Shown here: piece by piece, positions 38,790 through 47,625 of the stretch
Position numbering within the stretch: the first letter of the stretch is position 1
Layout: each line of letters starts with the position of its first letter
The notes under the pieces: model-generated
Told to the model about the DNA's origin: nothing
Seen by the model: the letters and a program-made list of their open reading frames with translations, nothing else
Databases searched by the model: none
Source: Kiloniella litopenaei
GTDB taxonomy: Bacteria > Pseudomonadota > Alphaproteobacteria > Kiloniellales > Kiloniellaceae
Assembly: GCF_000982415.1 (NCBI RefSeq)
Contig: NZ_LANI01000004.1
Span: 62,001-126,000 of the forward strand
Reading direction: 5' to 3'
DNA: 64,000 bases
Program-made: the position numbers and the translations under genes

Positions 38790-39128
38790 TCAAACTTCTT
38801 CGTGTTGATAGACGGGGGTGAAAGAATAGACGTTTGCCAAAGATTGAATGCTTTCAATGGTTCTTACGGCATCTTTGCTTGTCGGGGCGTCTATAAGAAC
38901 AACCAGTTTTCCCTTGTCATCGACCATGGGAACATCTGCATGTGGGTGCTCCATAATGGCACGCAGAGTTTCTTCCAGGTGTTCTGGCGGTGTCTGTGCG
39001 ATATGGCTTGAAATAAATAACTGAGCGTCATCTGTCATGTTATCGTAATTCCCAAAGCCCTTGTTAACTGTCGCGGTTATTGCCGGGTCTGTTCCGGTTG
39101 CTTCGTTGTTTTCAGTTAACTGTTTCAT
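38790..39128 (-). CDS. napD: NapD chaperone
   Basis: About 112 residues from ATG 39128, which has a purine-rich GAGAG upstream; ATG 39137 is in frame but has none. NapD is a ferredoxin-fold chaperone that binds the NapA twin-arginine leader before export. The core from FISSHIAQTPP through VYHTP-like YSFTPVYQHEEV is typical. The N-terminus is about 30 residues longer than usual and polar. First gene of napDABC, with an FNR-type box upstream. Confidence 0.88.
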   Translation of the reverse strand: MKQLTENNEATGTDPAITATVNKGFGNYDNMTDDAQLFISSHIAQTPPEHLEETLRAIMEHPHADVPMVDDKGKLVVLIDAPTSKDAVRTIESIQSLANVYSFTPVYQHEEV

Positions 39129-39190
39129 CTCTCTCATCGTTTTTATAGATACTATTTGAGTGCATCTTATAGACTGGGCACAAACTATCT

Positions 39191-39204
39191 TTGATATGGA
39201 TCAA
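39191..39204 (-). promoter_or_regulatory. FNR/Anr-type box upstream of napD
   Basis: TTGATATGGATCAA matches TTGAT-N4-ATCAA perfectly, 63 bp before the napD start codon. It differs by one central base from the box at napE. Confidence 0.85.
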
Positions 39205-39256
39205 ATGATAAACGAATCTGGCCTGTCTGATTTTGGGGGATAGTACCATAAAAATA

Positions 39257-39284
39257 GCCCTAAAACTCGTATGAGTTTTAGGGC
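39257..39284 (-). terminator. Terminator after the amino-sugar importer operon
   Basis: The stem CCCTAAAACTC/GAGTTTTAGGG with GTAT loop is followed on the minus strand by a T-rich tract. It lies 32 bp beyond the ATPase stop. Confidence 0.85.
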
Positions 39285-39315
39285 CGAAAATAAATTGCGT
39301 TTTTAGGTTGTGTGC

Positions 39316-40467
39316 TTATGCGCTAAGTTTGGGTGCGATATACTTTTCATCACTCGTTGTTCGGGCCAAAGCATTGCCCTCGGCATTAAAAACGTGAACG
39401 GCAGAAAAATCAGCACAGAGTTCGACTTTGTCGCCTGCTTTTGTTGTGCTGTGTCCGTCCGTTTTGACGCAAAGTGGGTCGTTCTCTCCGTTTTCAAGGT
39501 AAAGATAGCTGGCTTCCCCAAGTCGTTCGACGACATTTACTTTGGCCGAGAGTTTGAAGTCCTGGTCATTGCCTTCTTTCATATGTTCAGGACGGATACC
39601 AATCGTGACTTTATCACCAAGCTTTGCTTCATCGGGGTGAACCGGAATGCTGGCGGTGCTGTTGTCATAATCGAGCAGTACATCAAGACTTCCGGCATGT
39701 ACGGCAGTGACTGTACCTTCGAGGAAGTTCATAGAGGGCGAGCCGATAAAACCTGCGACAAACTTATTGGCTGGGTGATGATAAAGTTCAAGTGGCGAAC
39801 CGCATTGAGCCACATGGCCGCCGTTTACGACAACGATTTTGTCGGCCAGTGTCATGGCCTCAACCTGATCGTGAGTAACGTAAATAATTGTTGCTTCCAG
39901 GTCCTGGTGCAGTTTGGCGATTTCCAGTCTGGTGTTTACGCGCAATGCTGCGTCAAGGTTACTTAGCGGTTCGTCAAAGAGGAAAACATTGGGATCACGA
40001 ACAATTGCACGACCAATGGCAACTCGCTGGCGTTGTCCACCGGAAAGTTCGCGCGGATATCTGTGCAGATAATCTTCAAGTTTAAGGCTCTTTGCTGCCT
40101 TCCGGACTTTTTCATCAATCAGCTTTTTGTTTTCACCGCCGCCAAATAGCCCCTTTTTGCCAAGGGTCAAACCAAAAGCCATGTTCTTGTATACAGTCAT
40201 ATGCGGGTAAAGCGCATAGGACTGAAAAACCATGGCGATCTTGCGCTGAGAAGGTGTCATGTCGTTGACTGTTTCCCCGGCAATCTCAAGCTTGCCATCG
40301 GTAATGGTTTCCAAACCTGCGATGAGCCGAAGGAGTGTCGATTTTCCACAGCCGGACGGGCCGACAAAGACCACGAACTCACCATCTTTGATGTCGATAT
40401 CTATTCCGTGCAGTACTTCAGCTTTGCCATAGGATTTCTTGATACCTGAAAGTTTGATATCAGCCAT
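39316..40467 (-). CDS. ABC transporter ATP-binding protein, MalK/UgpC-like
   Basis: A 383-residue CUT1-type sugar importer ATPase. Walker A GPSGCGKST, signature LSGGQRQRVAIGRA, Walker B FLFDEPLSNLD, then a C-terminal TOBE/regulatory domain (from about residue 240). It is the last gene of murQ-binding protein-permease-permease-ATPase. It should power uptake of an amino sugar or peptidoglycan/chitin fragment. Confidence 0.92.
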   Translation of the reverse strand: MADIKLSGIKKSYGKAEVLHGIDIDIKDGEFVVFVGPSGCGKSTLLRLIAGLETITDGKLEIAGETVNDMTPSQRKIAMVFQSYALYPHMTVYKNMAFGLTLGKKGLFGGGENKKLIDEKVRKAAKSLKLEDYLHRYPRELSGGQRQRVAIGRAIVRDPNVFLFDEPLSNLDAALRVNTRLEIAKLHQDLEATIIYVTHDQVEAMTLADKIVVVNGGHVAQCGSPLELYHHPANKFVAGFIGSPSMNFLEGTVTAVHAGSLDVLLDYDNSTASIPVHPDEAKLGDKVTIGIRPEHMKEGNDQDFKLSAKVNVVERLGEASYLYLENGENDPLCVKTDGHSTTKAGDKVELCADFSAVHVFNAEGNALARTTSDEKYIAPKLSA

Positions 40468-40545
40468 GAATCTACCTCTCCTGATGCACAGCTGTGCATG
40501 TCGTCATGAGTATTATAAAGTTTTTTGTTTTTGCCTTGTCCCGGG

Positions 40546-41379
40546 TCATTTGACAGCCCCTGATGTCAATCCACGTATCAACTGTCGAGAGAAGATCACG
40601 TAAAGGATCAGGATGGGGACAATCGCCAAGGTCAGTGATGCCAAGACCGCATTCCAGTCGGTAACATACTGTCCGATAAACTGCTGGATACCGAGCGTCA
40701 CGGTTGCCGTTTCCTGGCTTGGGGCAAGGATAAGCGGGAACCAGAGATCATTCCAGATTGGTATCATGGTAAAGACCGCAACCGTTGCCAGTGCCGGGCG
40801 AATGAGGGGCAATATAATTGACCAGAAAATTCTGTACTCGGAAACACCATCACACCGGGCGGCTTCTTTCAGATCATTGGGGATTTGCGCGATGAATTCC
40901 CTGAGTATGAATATCGCCAGAGGTAAGCCCTGGGCCGTATAGACAAGGACAAGTGCCGTAAGGGTGTTCACCAGCCCCATGCCGACAATCATCTTCAACA
41001 GGCTAACGCTGCCCAGACGAATGGGGATCATGATGCCGATAGCAAGGTAAAGTGCCATCATGTTGCTGCCGGGAAAATCGTATTCAGCCAAGGCCCATGC
41101 GGCCATTGCACCTAGCAGCAAGACAAAAACCAGACTGATGACTGTCACGGATATCGAGTTAGTGAAGTAGATGTCGAATGATGATCGGGCGATAACCTTC
41201 TCAAAACCGACAAGGTCAAAAGTCGTACCTGTTGGAAAGGCGAGTGGATCTCTGAAAATTCCTTTTTTGCTTTTAAAGGAATTCATGATCACGAGGTAAA
41301 TCGGGAACAACGCAATAAGGGTGTAGCACATAAGGACGGCATGAACGCCTAACGGGCCAACGCGTTTTGAAAGTTTCAT
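40546..41379 (-). CDS. Sugar ABC transporter permease, MalG-like
   Basis: A 277-residue inner-membrane permease with six predicted helices and the EAAxxDG coupling motif (EAARCDGVSEYRIFWSIILP). It follows the MalF-like gene by 12 bp and precedes the ATPase by 78 bp. Confidence 0.9.
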   Translation of the reverse strand: MKLSKRVGPLGVHAVLMCYTLIALFPIYLVIMNSFKSKKGIFRDPLAFPTGTTFDLVGFEKVIARSSFDIYFTNSISVTVISLVFVLLLGAMAAWALAEYDFPGSNMMALYLAIGIMIPIRLGSVSLLKMIVGMGLVNTLTALVLVYTAQGLPLAIFILREFIAQIPNDLKEAARCDGVSEYRIFWSIILPLIRPALATVAVFTMIPIWNDLWFPLILAPSQETATVTLGIQQFIGQYVTDWNAVLASLTLAIVPILILYVIFSRQLIRGLTSGAVK

Positions 41380-41391
41380 CTGTCCGTCCTC

Positions 41392-42324
41392 CTAGAGTTG
41401 ATAGCGCTGCAAGCGACGCTGGATAACAAAAAGATAGAGCATGACACCGCAAAGGATGACCAGGAACATTAAGCTGGCAACAGTCGCGCCCAATGTGGCG
41501 CTGCCGGGTTGTAGCTGATAACCAAAGAAGGTGCGGTAGAACATTGTGCCCATAATATCGGTTTCGAAATTTGGACCTGCAAGCGCGCCCTTGACGGCAT
41601 AAATGAGATCAAAAGCGTTAAAGTTAGCCACGAAAGTCAGAACTGAAACCATTGCAATTGTTGGTAAAATCAAGGGTAATTTGATGCGCCAGAAAGCCGT
41701 CCACTGGTTCGCGCCATCAACAATGGCTGCGTCGACAAGATCATCTGGGACATTGAGCAGTGCGGCATAGATCAACATCATAGGAATACCGACAAATTGC
41801 CATACGGAAATAAAGGACAGGGTGATAAGAGCGGTGGACTCTTCGCCAAGCAGGGCAGGTAGTCCGTCAGTCATACCGACAAAACCAACAAGTGTATCGC
41901 CTACCCCCCAAAGCGGGCTGAGGATCAGTTTCCAGATAAAGCCAATGATGACAACCGATAGCATGGTCGGCATGAAGATCAGGGTGCGATAGCTGTTCGC
42001 CATCTTTAATCTGGGCAAACTCAATAAAGCCGCAAGTAATAGACCGATCGGGTTTTGAACAAACATGTGAATGATAAAGAAGATAAAGTTGTTCTCTAGT
42101 GCATTCCTGAAGTCTGTCCACCACCGTTCATCGGTGAGAATGAGAACATAGTTATCCCAACCGACAAAGGATGTAATGCCTTCGGCTGTTTCATCGTAAA
42201 AGCTGTATCTGACTGTATCGATCAAGGGGATGATCATAAACAGAGTATAGATCAGGGCCGCAGGCAAAAGGAACACTAAGACATGTGTTCGAAAGAACGA
42301 TCCCCTTTGGTTTTTTAAGGCCAT
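41392..42324 (-). CDS. Sugar ABC transporter permease, MalF-like
   Basis: A 310-residue inner-membrane permease with six or more hydrophobic segments and a coupling motif DAAIVDGANQWTAFWRIKLP. It pairs with the MalG-like protein. A strong hairpin separates it from the binding-protein gene upstream, which probably lowers its expression relative to that gene. Confidence 0.9.
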   Translation of the reverse strand: MALKNQRGSFFRTHVLVFLLPAALIYTLFMIIPLIDTVRYSFYDETAEGITSFVGWDNYVLILTDERWWTDFRNALENNFIFFIIHMFVQNPIGLLLAALLSLPRLKMANSYRTLIFMPTMLSVVIIGFIWKLILSPLWGVGDTLVGFVGMTDGLPALLGEESTALITLSFISVWQFVGIPMMLIYAALLNVPDDLVDAAIVDGANQWTAFWRIKLPLILPTIAMVSVLTFVANFNAFDLIYAVKGALAGPNFETDIMGTMFYRTFFGYQLQPGSATLGATVASLMFLVILCGVMLYLFVIQRRLQRYQL

Positions 42325-42365
42325 ATGGATTTGTACTCACTTCGATTGGGACGTAATTTATATGC

Positions 42366-42398
42366 AAAACGCCGGTACCGATCGGGTACCGGCGTTTT
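42366..42398 (-). terminator. Hairpin between binding-protein and permease genes (attenuating terminator)
   Basis: A 14-bp stem, AAAACGCCGGTACC with GGTACCGGCGTTTT, around a five-base loop (GATCG). It lies inside the operon, 15 bp after the binding-protein stop. Such hairpins commonly stabilise the upstream mRNA and reduce read-through, giving excess binding protein. Confidence 0.8.
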
Positions 42399-42412
42399 AT
42401 TATACCAGACTT

Positions 42413-43684
42413 TTATTGCTGTGGTTTATACCAGCTAGCAAGTCCGTCCTGTGCCTTCTTGGCGGCTTCTTCTGCTGTCATGGTGCCGTTGATAACGCCA
42501 ACCGATGTATTCCAAAGATCGTTTTCAAGGTTTGGTGTGCCACGTGAAAGGATCTGGTAGGAGTTACGGATAGAAGATTCACATTTACCGCGCCAGCTCA
42601 CGAATTCCTGCGCAACAGGATCGCTAATAGTTAGCTCGTGCTTTGACAGGGCATAGAAGCCTGGCAGGGCATTAGAGAAAATGGAACCAGCTTCAGCAGA
42701 TGCCATCCAGCTAAGGAAGGTTTCGGCTGCTTCTACATTCTTGGAGGCAGCATTGATGCCAAGGCCAATGTCTGTGTGATCTGAAATATAGCAGGTTTCC
42801 TGTCCAGCCGGAACGGGTGGCGGGAAGGCACCAAATTCAAAATCAGCCTGGCCATTAAAGGTTGAGATATCCCATGATCCAGCCGGGTAGATCGCTGCGC
42901 GACCCAAGCTAAAGAGGTTTTGGCTATCTGGATAAGACTGGCCTTTGTAGCCTTTGCCCAGATAGGGTCCCCATTCAGCTAGATGCTCATATACTTTTAC
43001 ATACTGAGGATCAGTCAGTTTTTCTGTACCGTCGATCAGACCCTTACGGCCTTTTTCACCAGCCCAGAAGTTTGGACCAACATTCTGGAAGCCCATGGTT
43101 GCTGCTTCCCATTGATCGGCAGTTCCCATTGACATCGGGATATAGGTGCCGTCTTCCTTGATCTTTTCCAGCGTTGCCATGAATTCAGGAATGGTTTTTG
43201 GAATTTCCAGACCCAGTTCTTTAAAGGCTTCTTTGTTATAAATGAAGCCGTGGATCACAGATGCCATTGGCAGACAGAATGTTGTGGAGCCGTCATCTGT
43301 TTGCCACGCTGATTTGGCAACGCTTGAGAAGTTCTCCATACCCGGAAGGTCATCAACTTTTGTCAAATGGCCTTTGTTGTAAAGATCAAGAGAGGCGTCA
43401 AAAGGCTTACAGGTAATGAGGTCACCAGCTGTGCCAGCGGTTAGCTTGGCGTTCATGTTGGCGTTGTATTCTGTTGGTGGAGATGGTGCAAAACGAACTT
43501 TGATGTCTGGGTGTGATTTGTTGAATGCTGGAATGATTTGGCTTTCCCAAATTTCCAAATCATCCGTACGCCAGCTTTCTATAACCAGTTCATCTGCAAA
43601 GGCTGATACTGTTGGCGTTAGTGATGCAGCTGCCAAAGCAATTGCAGCAACACTTGTGCCGAGTGTTAAATTACTTTTTTTCAT
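42413..43684 (-). CDS. Sugar ABC transporter substrate-binding protein
   Basis: A 423-residue CUT1-type periplasmic binding protein. The Sec signal peptide (MKKSNLTLGTSVAAIALAAA, cut near ASA/ADE about residue 30) precedes ELVIESWRTDDLEIWESQI. Neighbouring murQ, nagA and the kinase suggest GlcNAc, MurNAc or small GlcNAc oligomers as ligand; the sequence does not decide which. It ends in a hairpin that favours high expression. Confidence 0.9.
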   Translation of the reverse strand: MKKSNLTLGTSVAAIALAAASLTPTVSAFADELVIESWRTDDLEIWESQIIPAFNKSHPDIKVRFAPSPPTEYNANMNAKLTAGTAGDLITCKPFDASLDLYNKGHLTKVDDLPGMENFSSVAKSAWQTDDGSTTFCLPMASVIHGFIYNKEAFKELGLEIPKTIPEFMATLEKIKEDGTYIPMSMGTADQWEAATMGFQNVGPNFWAGEKGRKGLIDGTEKLTDPQYVKVYEHLAEWGPYLGKGYKGQSYPDSQNLFSLGRAAIYPAGSWDISTFNGQADFEFGAFPPPVPAGQETCYISDHTDIGLGINAASKNVEAAETFLSWMASAEAGSIFSNALPGFYALSKHELTISDPVAQEFVSWRGKCESSIRNSYQILSRGTPNLENDLWNTSVGVINGTMTAEEAAKKAQDGLASWYKPQQ

Positions 43685-43709
43685 CTTATCCTCCGAGTTA
43701 AAAAAGTGT

Positions 43710-43724
43710 CCGGGTTTTTCCCGG
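43710..43724 (-). terminator. Small hairpin between murQ and the binding-protein gene
   Basis: CCGGG/CCCGG stem with five-base loop; on the minus strand it is followed by ACACTTTTTT. It could partly terminate or process the murQ transcript. Confidence 0.45.
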
Positions 43725-43748
43725 TTTTTGTTAAACTTATTAATTAGG

Positions 43749-44690
43749 TTACTTCAGTTGTTGCATTGCTTGACGCAAATGCCCCCGATTATCGGCGAGG
43801 GCTTTTTCTGCATCAGCTTTGGGATATTTCATTGCCAATAGGACAGCTAGCTTTATATCTCTGTCTGCAGTTTTCAGGCATCTTTTTGCTGTTTCCTTGT
43901 CCGTTCCTGAAATTTCTTGGACAATAGCCGCACCGCGTCTTTCCAATTTTTCGTTGTTGATGATCATAGAAACCATCAAACCGTCGTGTACATGGCCAAG
44001 CTTTGTCATCGTCAGGGTTGATAACATGTTCAGCGCAGCCTTTTGTGATGTTCCTGCTGCCATTCTCGTTGATCCTGCGATGACTTCGCTGCCACTATCC
44101 AGAAAGATAGAATGATCAGCATAATCAAAGGTTGGTGCATGCTTGTTGTTGGCAATGCTGACGACCAGAGAGTTTTTCGAGCGGGCGTGTTTGACAGCTG
44201 CCAGGGTGTAGGGCGTCGATCCACTTGCCGCGACAGCGACGATTACATCATGTGCATTTATTTGATGTTTTTTAAGGGCATCGATGGCAATTTCTTCATC
44301 ATCTTCTGCGCCACCCATTGGCGCAAGAAGGGCGTCTTTGCCTCCTGCGATCAATGGAACCAGTTTATCTAACGGCCAGCCATAGGTAGGATTAAGTTCG
44401 ACACAATCTTGAATGGCAAGGTGTCCGGAAGATCCTGCGCCAATGTAAAAGAGACGCCCGCCATTCGACAGGCGGTCGGCAATTGCCTCTGCACTTTCTG
44501 AAATTTCAGAAACTACATGTTGTATGCAGGAAATAGCGCGCAGTTGAGAAGCCCATAACGCCTCAAGAATTTCCTCGGCAGGCCAGGTATCTAGACTATG
44601 ATAACGGGGGCTATGCTTTTCTGTGCCCTGCAACTCTTTTGACAAGCTTTTTGATCCATCAATTTGTAATAATTTATTAGATAATACCAA
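43749..44690 (-). CDS. murQ: N-acetylmuramic acid 6-phosphate etherase
   Basis: A 313-residue SIS-domain lyase cleaving MurNAc-6P to GlcNAc-6P and D-lactate. Family positions can be followed: LFYIGAGSSGHLAIQD (usually GAGTSGRL), the catalytic Glu in ELNPTYG, and GGAEDDEE. It is a somewhat divergent MurQ, with GHL replacing GRL. The start is uncertain: the frame opens at a TTG (44690) inside an ATTGGT-type repeat, and no ATG is available nearby. It is the first gene of the leftward amino-sugar operon, so recycled or external muropeptide sugars are likely substrates. Confidence 0.82.
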   Translation of the reverse strand: MVLSNKLLQIDGSKSLSKELQGTEKHSPRYHSLDTWPAEEILEALWASQLRAISCIQHVVSEISESAEAIADRLSNGGRLFYIGAGSSGHLAIQDCVELNPTYGWPLDKLVPLIAGGKDALLAPMGGAEDDEEIAIDALKKHQINAHDVIVAVAASGSTPYTLAAVKHARSKNSLVVSIANNKHAPTFDYADHSIFLDSGSEVIAGSTRMAAGTSQKAALNMLSTLTMTKLGHVHDGLMVSMIINNEKLERRGAAIVQEISGTDKETAKRCLKTADRDIKLAVLLAMKYPKADAEKALADNRGHLRQAMQQLK

Positions 44691-44911
44691 AAAGAAACCA
44701 ATTTGAAATCAATTTTTTCTATTTTTATAACTTGTTAATCAATTTATTAATAAAATATTTATTTTCAATTCTTTGTAATTGGTTGTAAATAAACGATGAA
44801 TTGTGATTCAATTAATATTTTTCAAAAAAACAAAATCTTTTGAATTTACCTTTCCTCTGAAATAACTTAAATTGGTATTTAATTGGTTTTGTGTATTGGT
44901 CTTTTATTGGT
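44686..44911. promoter_or_regulatory. Divergent amino-sugar promoter with ATTGGT repeat arrays
   Basis: On the plus strand ATTGGT occurs at 44871, 44882, 44895 and 44906 (spacings 11, 13, 11) and singly at 44778. On the minus strand ATTGGT (44702-44697) and TTTGGT (44691-44686) are also 11 apart. Repeats on each side point toward the gene they precede, and they sit at or just before the start codons, as expected for repressor sites. The GntR-family protein encoded at 45815 is the obvious candidate. Direct rather than inverted repeats are unusual for that family. Confidence 0.65.
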
Positions 44912-44924
44912 TCTGGAGTGGTAA

Positions 44925-45818
44925 GTGGCAAACGAGATGCTCTATGCAGGTGTTGATGGTGGCGGAACGAGTTGTCGCGTTCGAGTTGAGGATGCGAATC
45001 GTAACGTACTTGGCGAGGGTTTTGCCGGACCATCAAATTCAAGGCTTGGGGCTGTTCGGGTTTACTATGAAATTGAAAAGGCCTGTCTTGAAGCGCTTCA
45101 TCAATCGGGACGCGGGCGAGAAGATTTTGCTTCCCTTCATGTAGGATTGGGGCTTGCTGGTCTGGGATTGGAAAGTGAGCTTCAGGCAATGCTTTCTTTC
45201 CCGCATTCTTTTGCATCCGTTTGCGGAGCTACTGATGCCTATACGGCGTGTCTGGGGGCTCATGCCGGCGAAGATGGGGGTATTCTTATCTTGGGGACAG
45301 GGTCATGCGGGCTGGGTATTGTTAACAATGATGTTATCAATGTTGGCGGTTGGGGATTTGAGATCTCGGATCACGCCAGTGGGGCTGTTCTGGGGTTAAC
45401 AGCAGTTCGCAGTTCTCTTTTTGCTGCTGAAGGGTGTCGTCCGGAAACACCTATGACAAAGGCAATCATGGCGCATTTTAAAAATGATCGTCAGGTAATG
45501 GTTAAATGGGCTGAAGAAGCAGAACCCCATCATTATGGTTCTTTTGCGCCGCTTATTTTCGATCATGCTGACGATGGTGATGAACTCGCGGGGCGGATCG
45601 TCGCCAAGTCCGTGCATGAAGCAGGGTGCATGATACAGGCCTTGGTTGACAAGGGTGTTAAGGCTGTTTGTCTTATGGGGGGCGTGTCAAAGCGTATCGC
45701 CCCAAGATTACCGAAAGAATATCTAAAAATTCTAAGAGAACCGTGCGGTGATGCGATGGACGGTGCCATCAGAATGGTACGAAAGAAGACGTCTGAAGAT
45801 CAGGGGGCTTTAAAATGA
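44925..45818 (+). CDS. BadF/BcrD-type amino-sugar kinase (GlcNAc and possibly MurNAc)
   Basis: A 297-residue ASKHA-fold kinase. Phosphate-1 motif YAGVDGGGTSCRVRV at residues 7-21, ILILGTGSCGLG (phosphate 2) and VCLMGGVSKRI (adenosine) follow in order. It should make GlcNAc-6P. In Clostridium acetobutylicum the related MurK, next to murQ, accepts both MurNAc and GlcNAc. No anmK-type kinase is here, so a dual role is plausible. Start is GTG 44925 after GGAG. It is the first gene of the rightward operon; its stop overlaps the regulator start. Confidence 0.85.
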   Translation: MANEMLYAGVDGGGTSCRVRVEDANRNVLGEGFAGPSNSRLGAVRVYYEIEKACLEALHQSGRGREDFASLHVGLGLAGLGLESELQAMLSFPHSFASVCGATDAYTACLGAHAGEDGGILILGTGSCGLGIVNNDVINVGGWGFEISDHASGAVLGLTAVRSSLFAAEGCRPETPMTKAIMAHFKNDRQVMVKWAEEAEPHHYGSFAPLIFDHADDGDELAGRIVAKSVHEAGCMIQALVDKGVKAVCLMGGVSKRIAPRLPKEYLKILREPCGDAMDGAIRMVRKKTSEDQGALK

Positions 45819-46576
45819 AAGTAAGTACCTTCCGCGCCCTGAAAGTAAAATCCCGACTGGATGGTGGTAACCCGACACCACTCTATAAACAATTGCAAAC
45901 TCTGATCAGGCAAGCGATTGAAAGCGGTGCTTTTAAGGTGGAGGATGCATTGCCCAGCGAGCGTGACATAGCTTCTGAATTGGAGGTGTCACGCGTGACA
46001 GTCCGTAAGGCAGTACAAGGGCTGGTACGCGATGGTTTGCTTGTGCAACGTCATGGGGCAGGAACGTTTGTTGCTTCGCGAATGGAACAACCACTTTCTA
46101 AATTAACCAGCTTTACCGAAGATATTACAGCCCGGGGAATGCAGCCGTCTGTGGTTTGGGTTGAACGCGCAACTGGACTTGCGACACCGGAAGAAGCTAT
46201 GGCGCTTAATCTTTCACCAGGTGTGGGTGTCTCACGGCTGCACCGAATACGTTGCGCAGACGGTAAGGCGTTAGCAATCGAACTTGCAACTGTTCCTCAG
46301 GAATTCTTGCCGGACCCTTTGGCAGTTGAAGATTCTCTATACAAAGTTCTTGATAAATCCGGGTTGCGTCCTTTGAGGGCTCTGCAAAGGTTAAGGGCTG
46401 AATTGTTGCAACCGACCCAAGCTGATCTGTTGGGTGTATCTGTTGGTGGTCCAACTCTTTATATCGAAAGACGTTCTTTCCTGCCCGATATGCGTCCTAT
46501 TGAATTTACCAGATCTCATTATCGTGGAGACAGTTATGATTTCATCGCTGAACTCTATTTGGATAGTCGTGATTAA
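45815..46576 (+). CDS. GntR/HutC-family regulator of amino-sugar genes (NagR-like)
   Basis: A 253-residue regulator with an N-terminal winged helix (residues 20-85; LPSERDIASELEVSRVTVRK) and a C-terminal UTRA effector domain, which in NagR/DasR relatives binds GlcN-6P or GlcNAc-6P. Encoded between the kinase and the SIS protein and coupled to the kinase by an ATGA overlap. It most likely represses both divergent operons through the ATTGGT repeats. Confidence 0.88.
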   Translation: MKVSTFRALKVKSRLDGGNPTPLYKQLQTLIRQAIESGAFKVEDALPSERDIASELEVSRVTVRKAVQGLVRDGLLVQRHGAGTFVASRMEQPLSKLTSFTEDITARGMQPSVVWVERATGLATPEEAMALNLSPGVGVSRLHRIRCADGKALAIELATVPQEFLPDPLAVEDSLYKVLDKSGLRPLRALQRLRAELLQPTQADLLGVSVGGPTLYIERRSFLPDMRPIEFTRSHYRGDSYDFIAELYLDSRD

Positions 46577-46593
46577 TACGAATGAAATGAAGA

Positions 46594-47625
46594 ATGACGA
46601 ATAAAATAAGCCTGATGGCAAAAGAAACAGTCGAAACACCGGCTGTTATTTCAAGACAACTCCGAGCAAACAGAGACGTTCTAGAGGATCTGTCCAGACG
46701 GATACGTGAAAAGAAATTTCGTTTTATAGCGACCTGTGCGCGGGGTAGTTCTGATCATGCCTGTGCCTTTGCAAAGTATGTATTGGAAATTGGTACTGGC
46801 CTTCCCGTGGTTTCTTTCGCGCCGTCCGTCTCTACGCTTTATGGCGGGGTGTTAAAGCTGCAAGACAGTTTGTTCATTGCTGTGTCTCAATCTGGGCGGA
46901 GCCCCGATTTGGTACAGGCAACGCAACAGGCAAAAGACCAGGGCGCTTTTATTCTTTGTATCTGTAATGATGCGACATCACCGCTTGTGGCTTTGGCAGA
47001 TTGTTTTCTGCCGCTTCATGCCGGTCCTGAAAACTCTGTTGCGGCAACAAAAAGTTATATCGCATCTTTGACAGCCTTGCTTCAACTGAGTGCAATCTGG
47101 AATTTTGATAGCGGTTTGTTGCCAGCTTTGGAAAAGCTTCCGGATCAACTGGATCGGGGTTTGTCTGCGGATTGGTCTGAGCCCGTTGAGTTGTTGGCGG
47201 CATCGTCCAACCTGTTCACTGTCGGACGGGGGCCAGGTTTTGGTATTGCCCTGGAATCTGCGCTCAAATTTAAGGAAACATCTTATATTCATGCGGAAGC
47301 TTTCAGTGCCGCAGAAGTAAAGCACGGTCCTATGTCTCTGGTGGCCGATGGCTACCCCGTACTTCTTTTCAGACAAAGGGATCAATCCTGGGATTCAGTC
47401 GGAGAGCTTGCAGAGAATTTTCGCGAAAAGGGTGGGGCGGTTTTTACTGTGCAGGAAGGCCTTTTGAGCAAAGGGATCTTGCCAATTGAAAGCAATATTC
47501 ATCCCTTTTGCCAGTTGCCCGTGATGATTCAGAGCTTTTATATCATGGCAGAGAAAATCACCCAGATGCGTGGCCTTGACCCTGATAATCCCCGTCATTT
47601 GAAAAAAGTAACGGAGACAGTTTGA
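46594..47625 (+). CDS. SIS-domain glucosamine-6-phosphate deaminase (NagB-II type)
   Basis: A 343-residue double-SIS protein resembling the isomerase half of GlmS without the glutaminase domain. Visible motifs are CARGSSDHACAFAKY, SQSGRSPDLVQA, ENSVAATKSY and a C-terminal sugar-binding ESALKFKETSYIHAEAF. NagB-II proteins convert GlcN-6P to fructose-6P and ammonia. Placement directly before nagA (4-bp overlap) supports this. AgaS-type deaminases are the alternative. Confidence 0.87.
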   Translation: MTNKISLMAKETVETPAVISRQLRANRDVLEDLSRRIREKKFRFIATCARGSSDHACAFAKYVLEIGTGLPVVSFAPSVSTLYGGVLKLQDSLFIAVSQSGRSPDLVQATQQAKDQGAFILCICNDATSPLVALADCFLPLHAGPENSVAATKSYIASLTALLQLSAIWNFDSGLLPALEKLPDQLDRGLSADWSEPVELLAASSNLFTVGRGPGFGIALESALKFKETSYIHAEAFSAAEVKHGPMSLVADGYPVLLFRQRDQSWDSVGELAENFREKGGAVFTVQEGLLSKGILPIESNIHPFCQLPVMIQSFYIMAEKITQMRGLDPDNPRHLKKVTETV

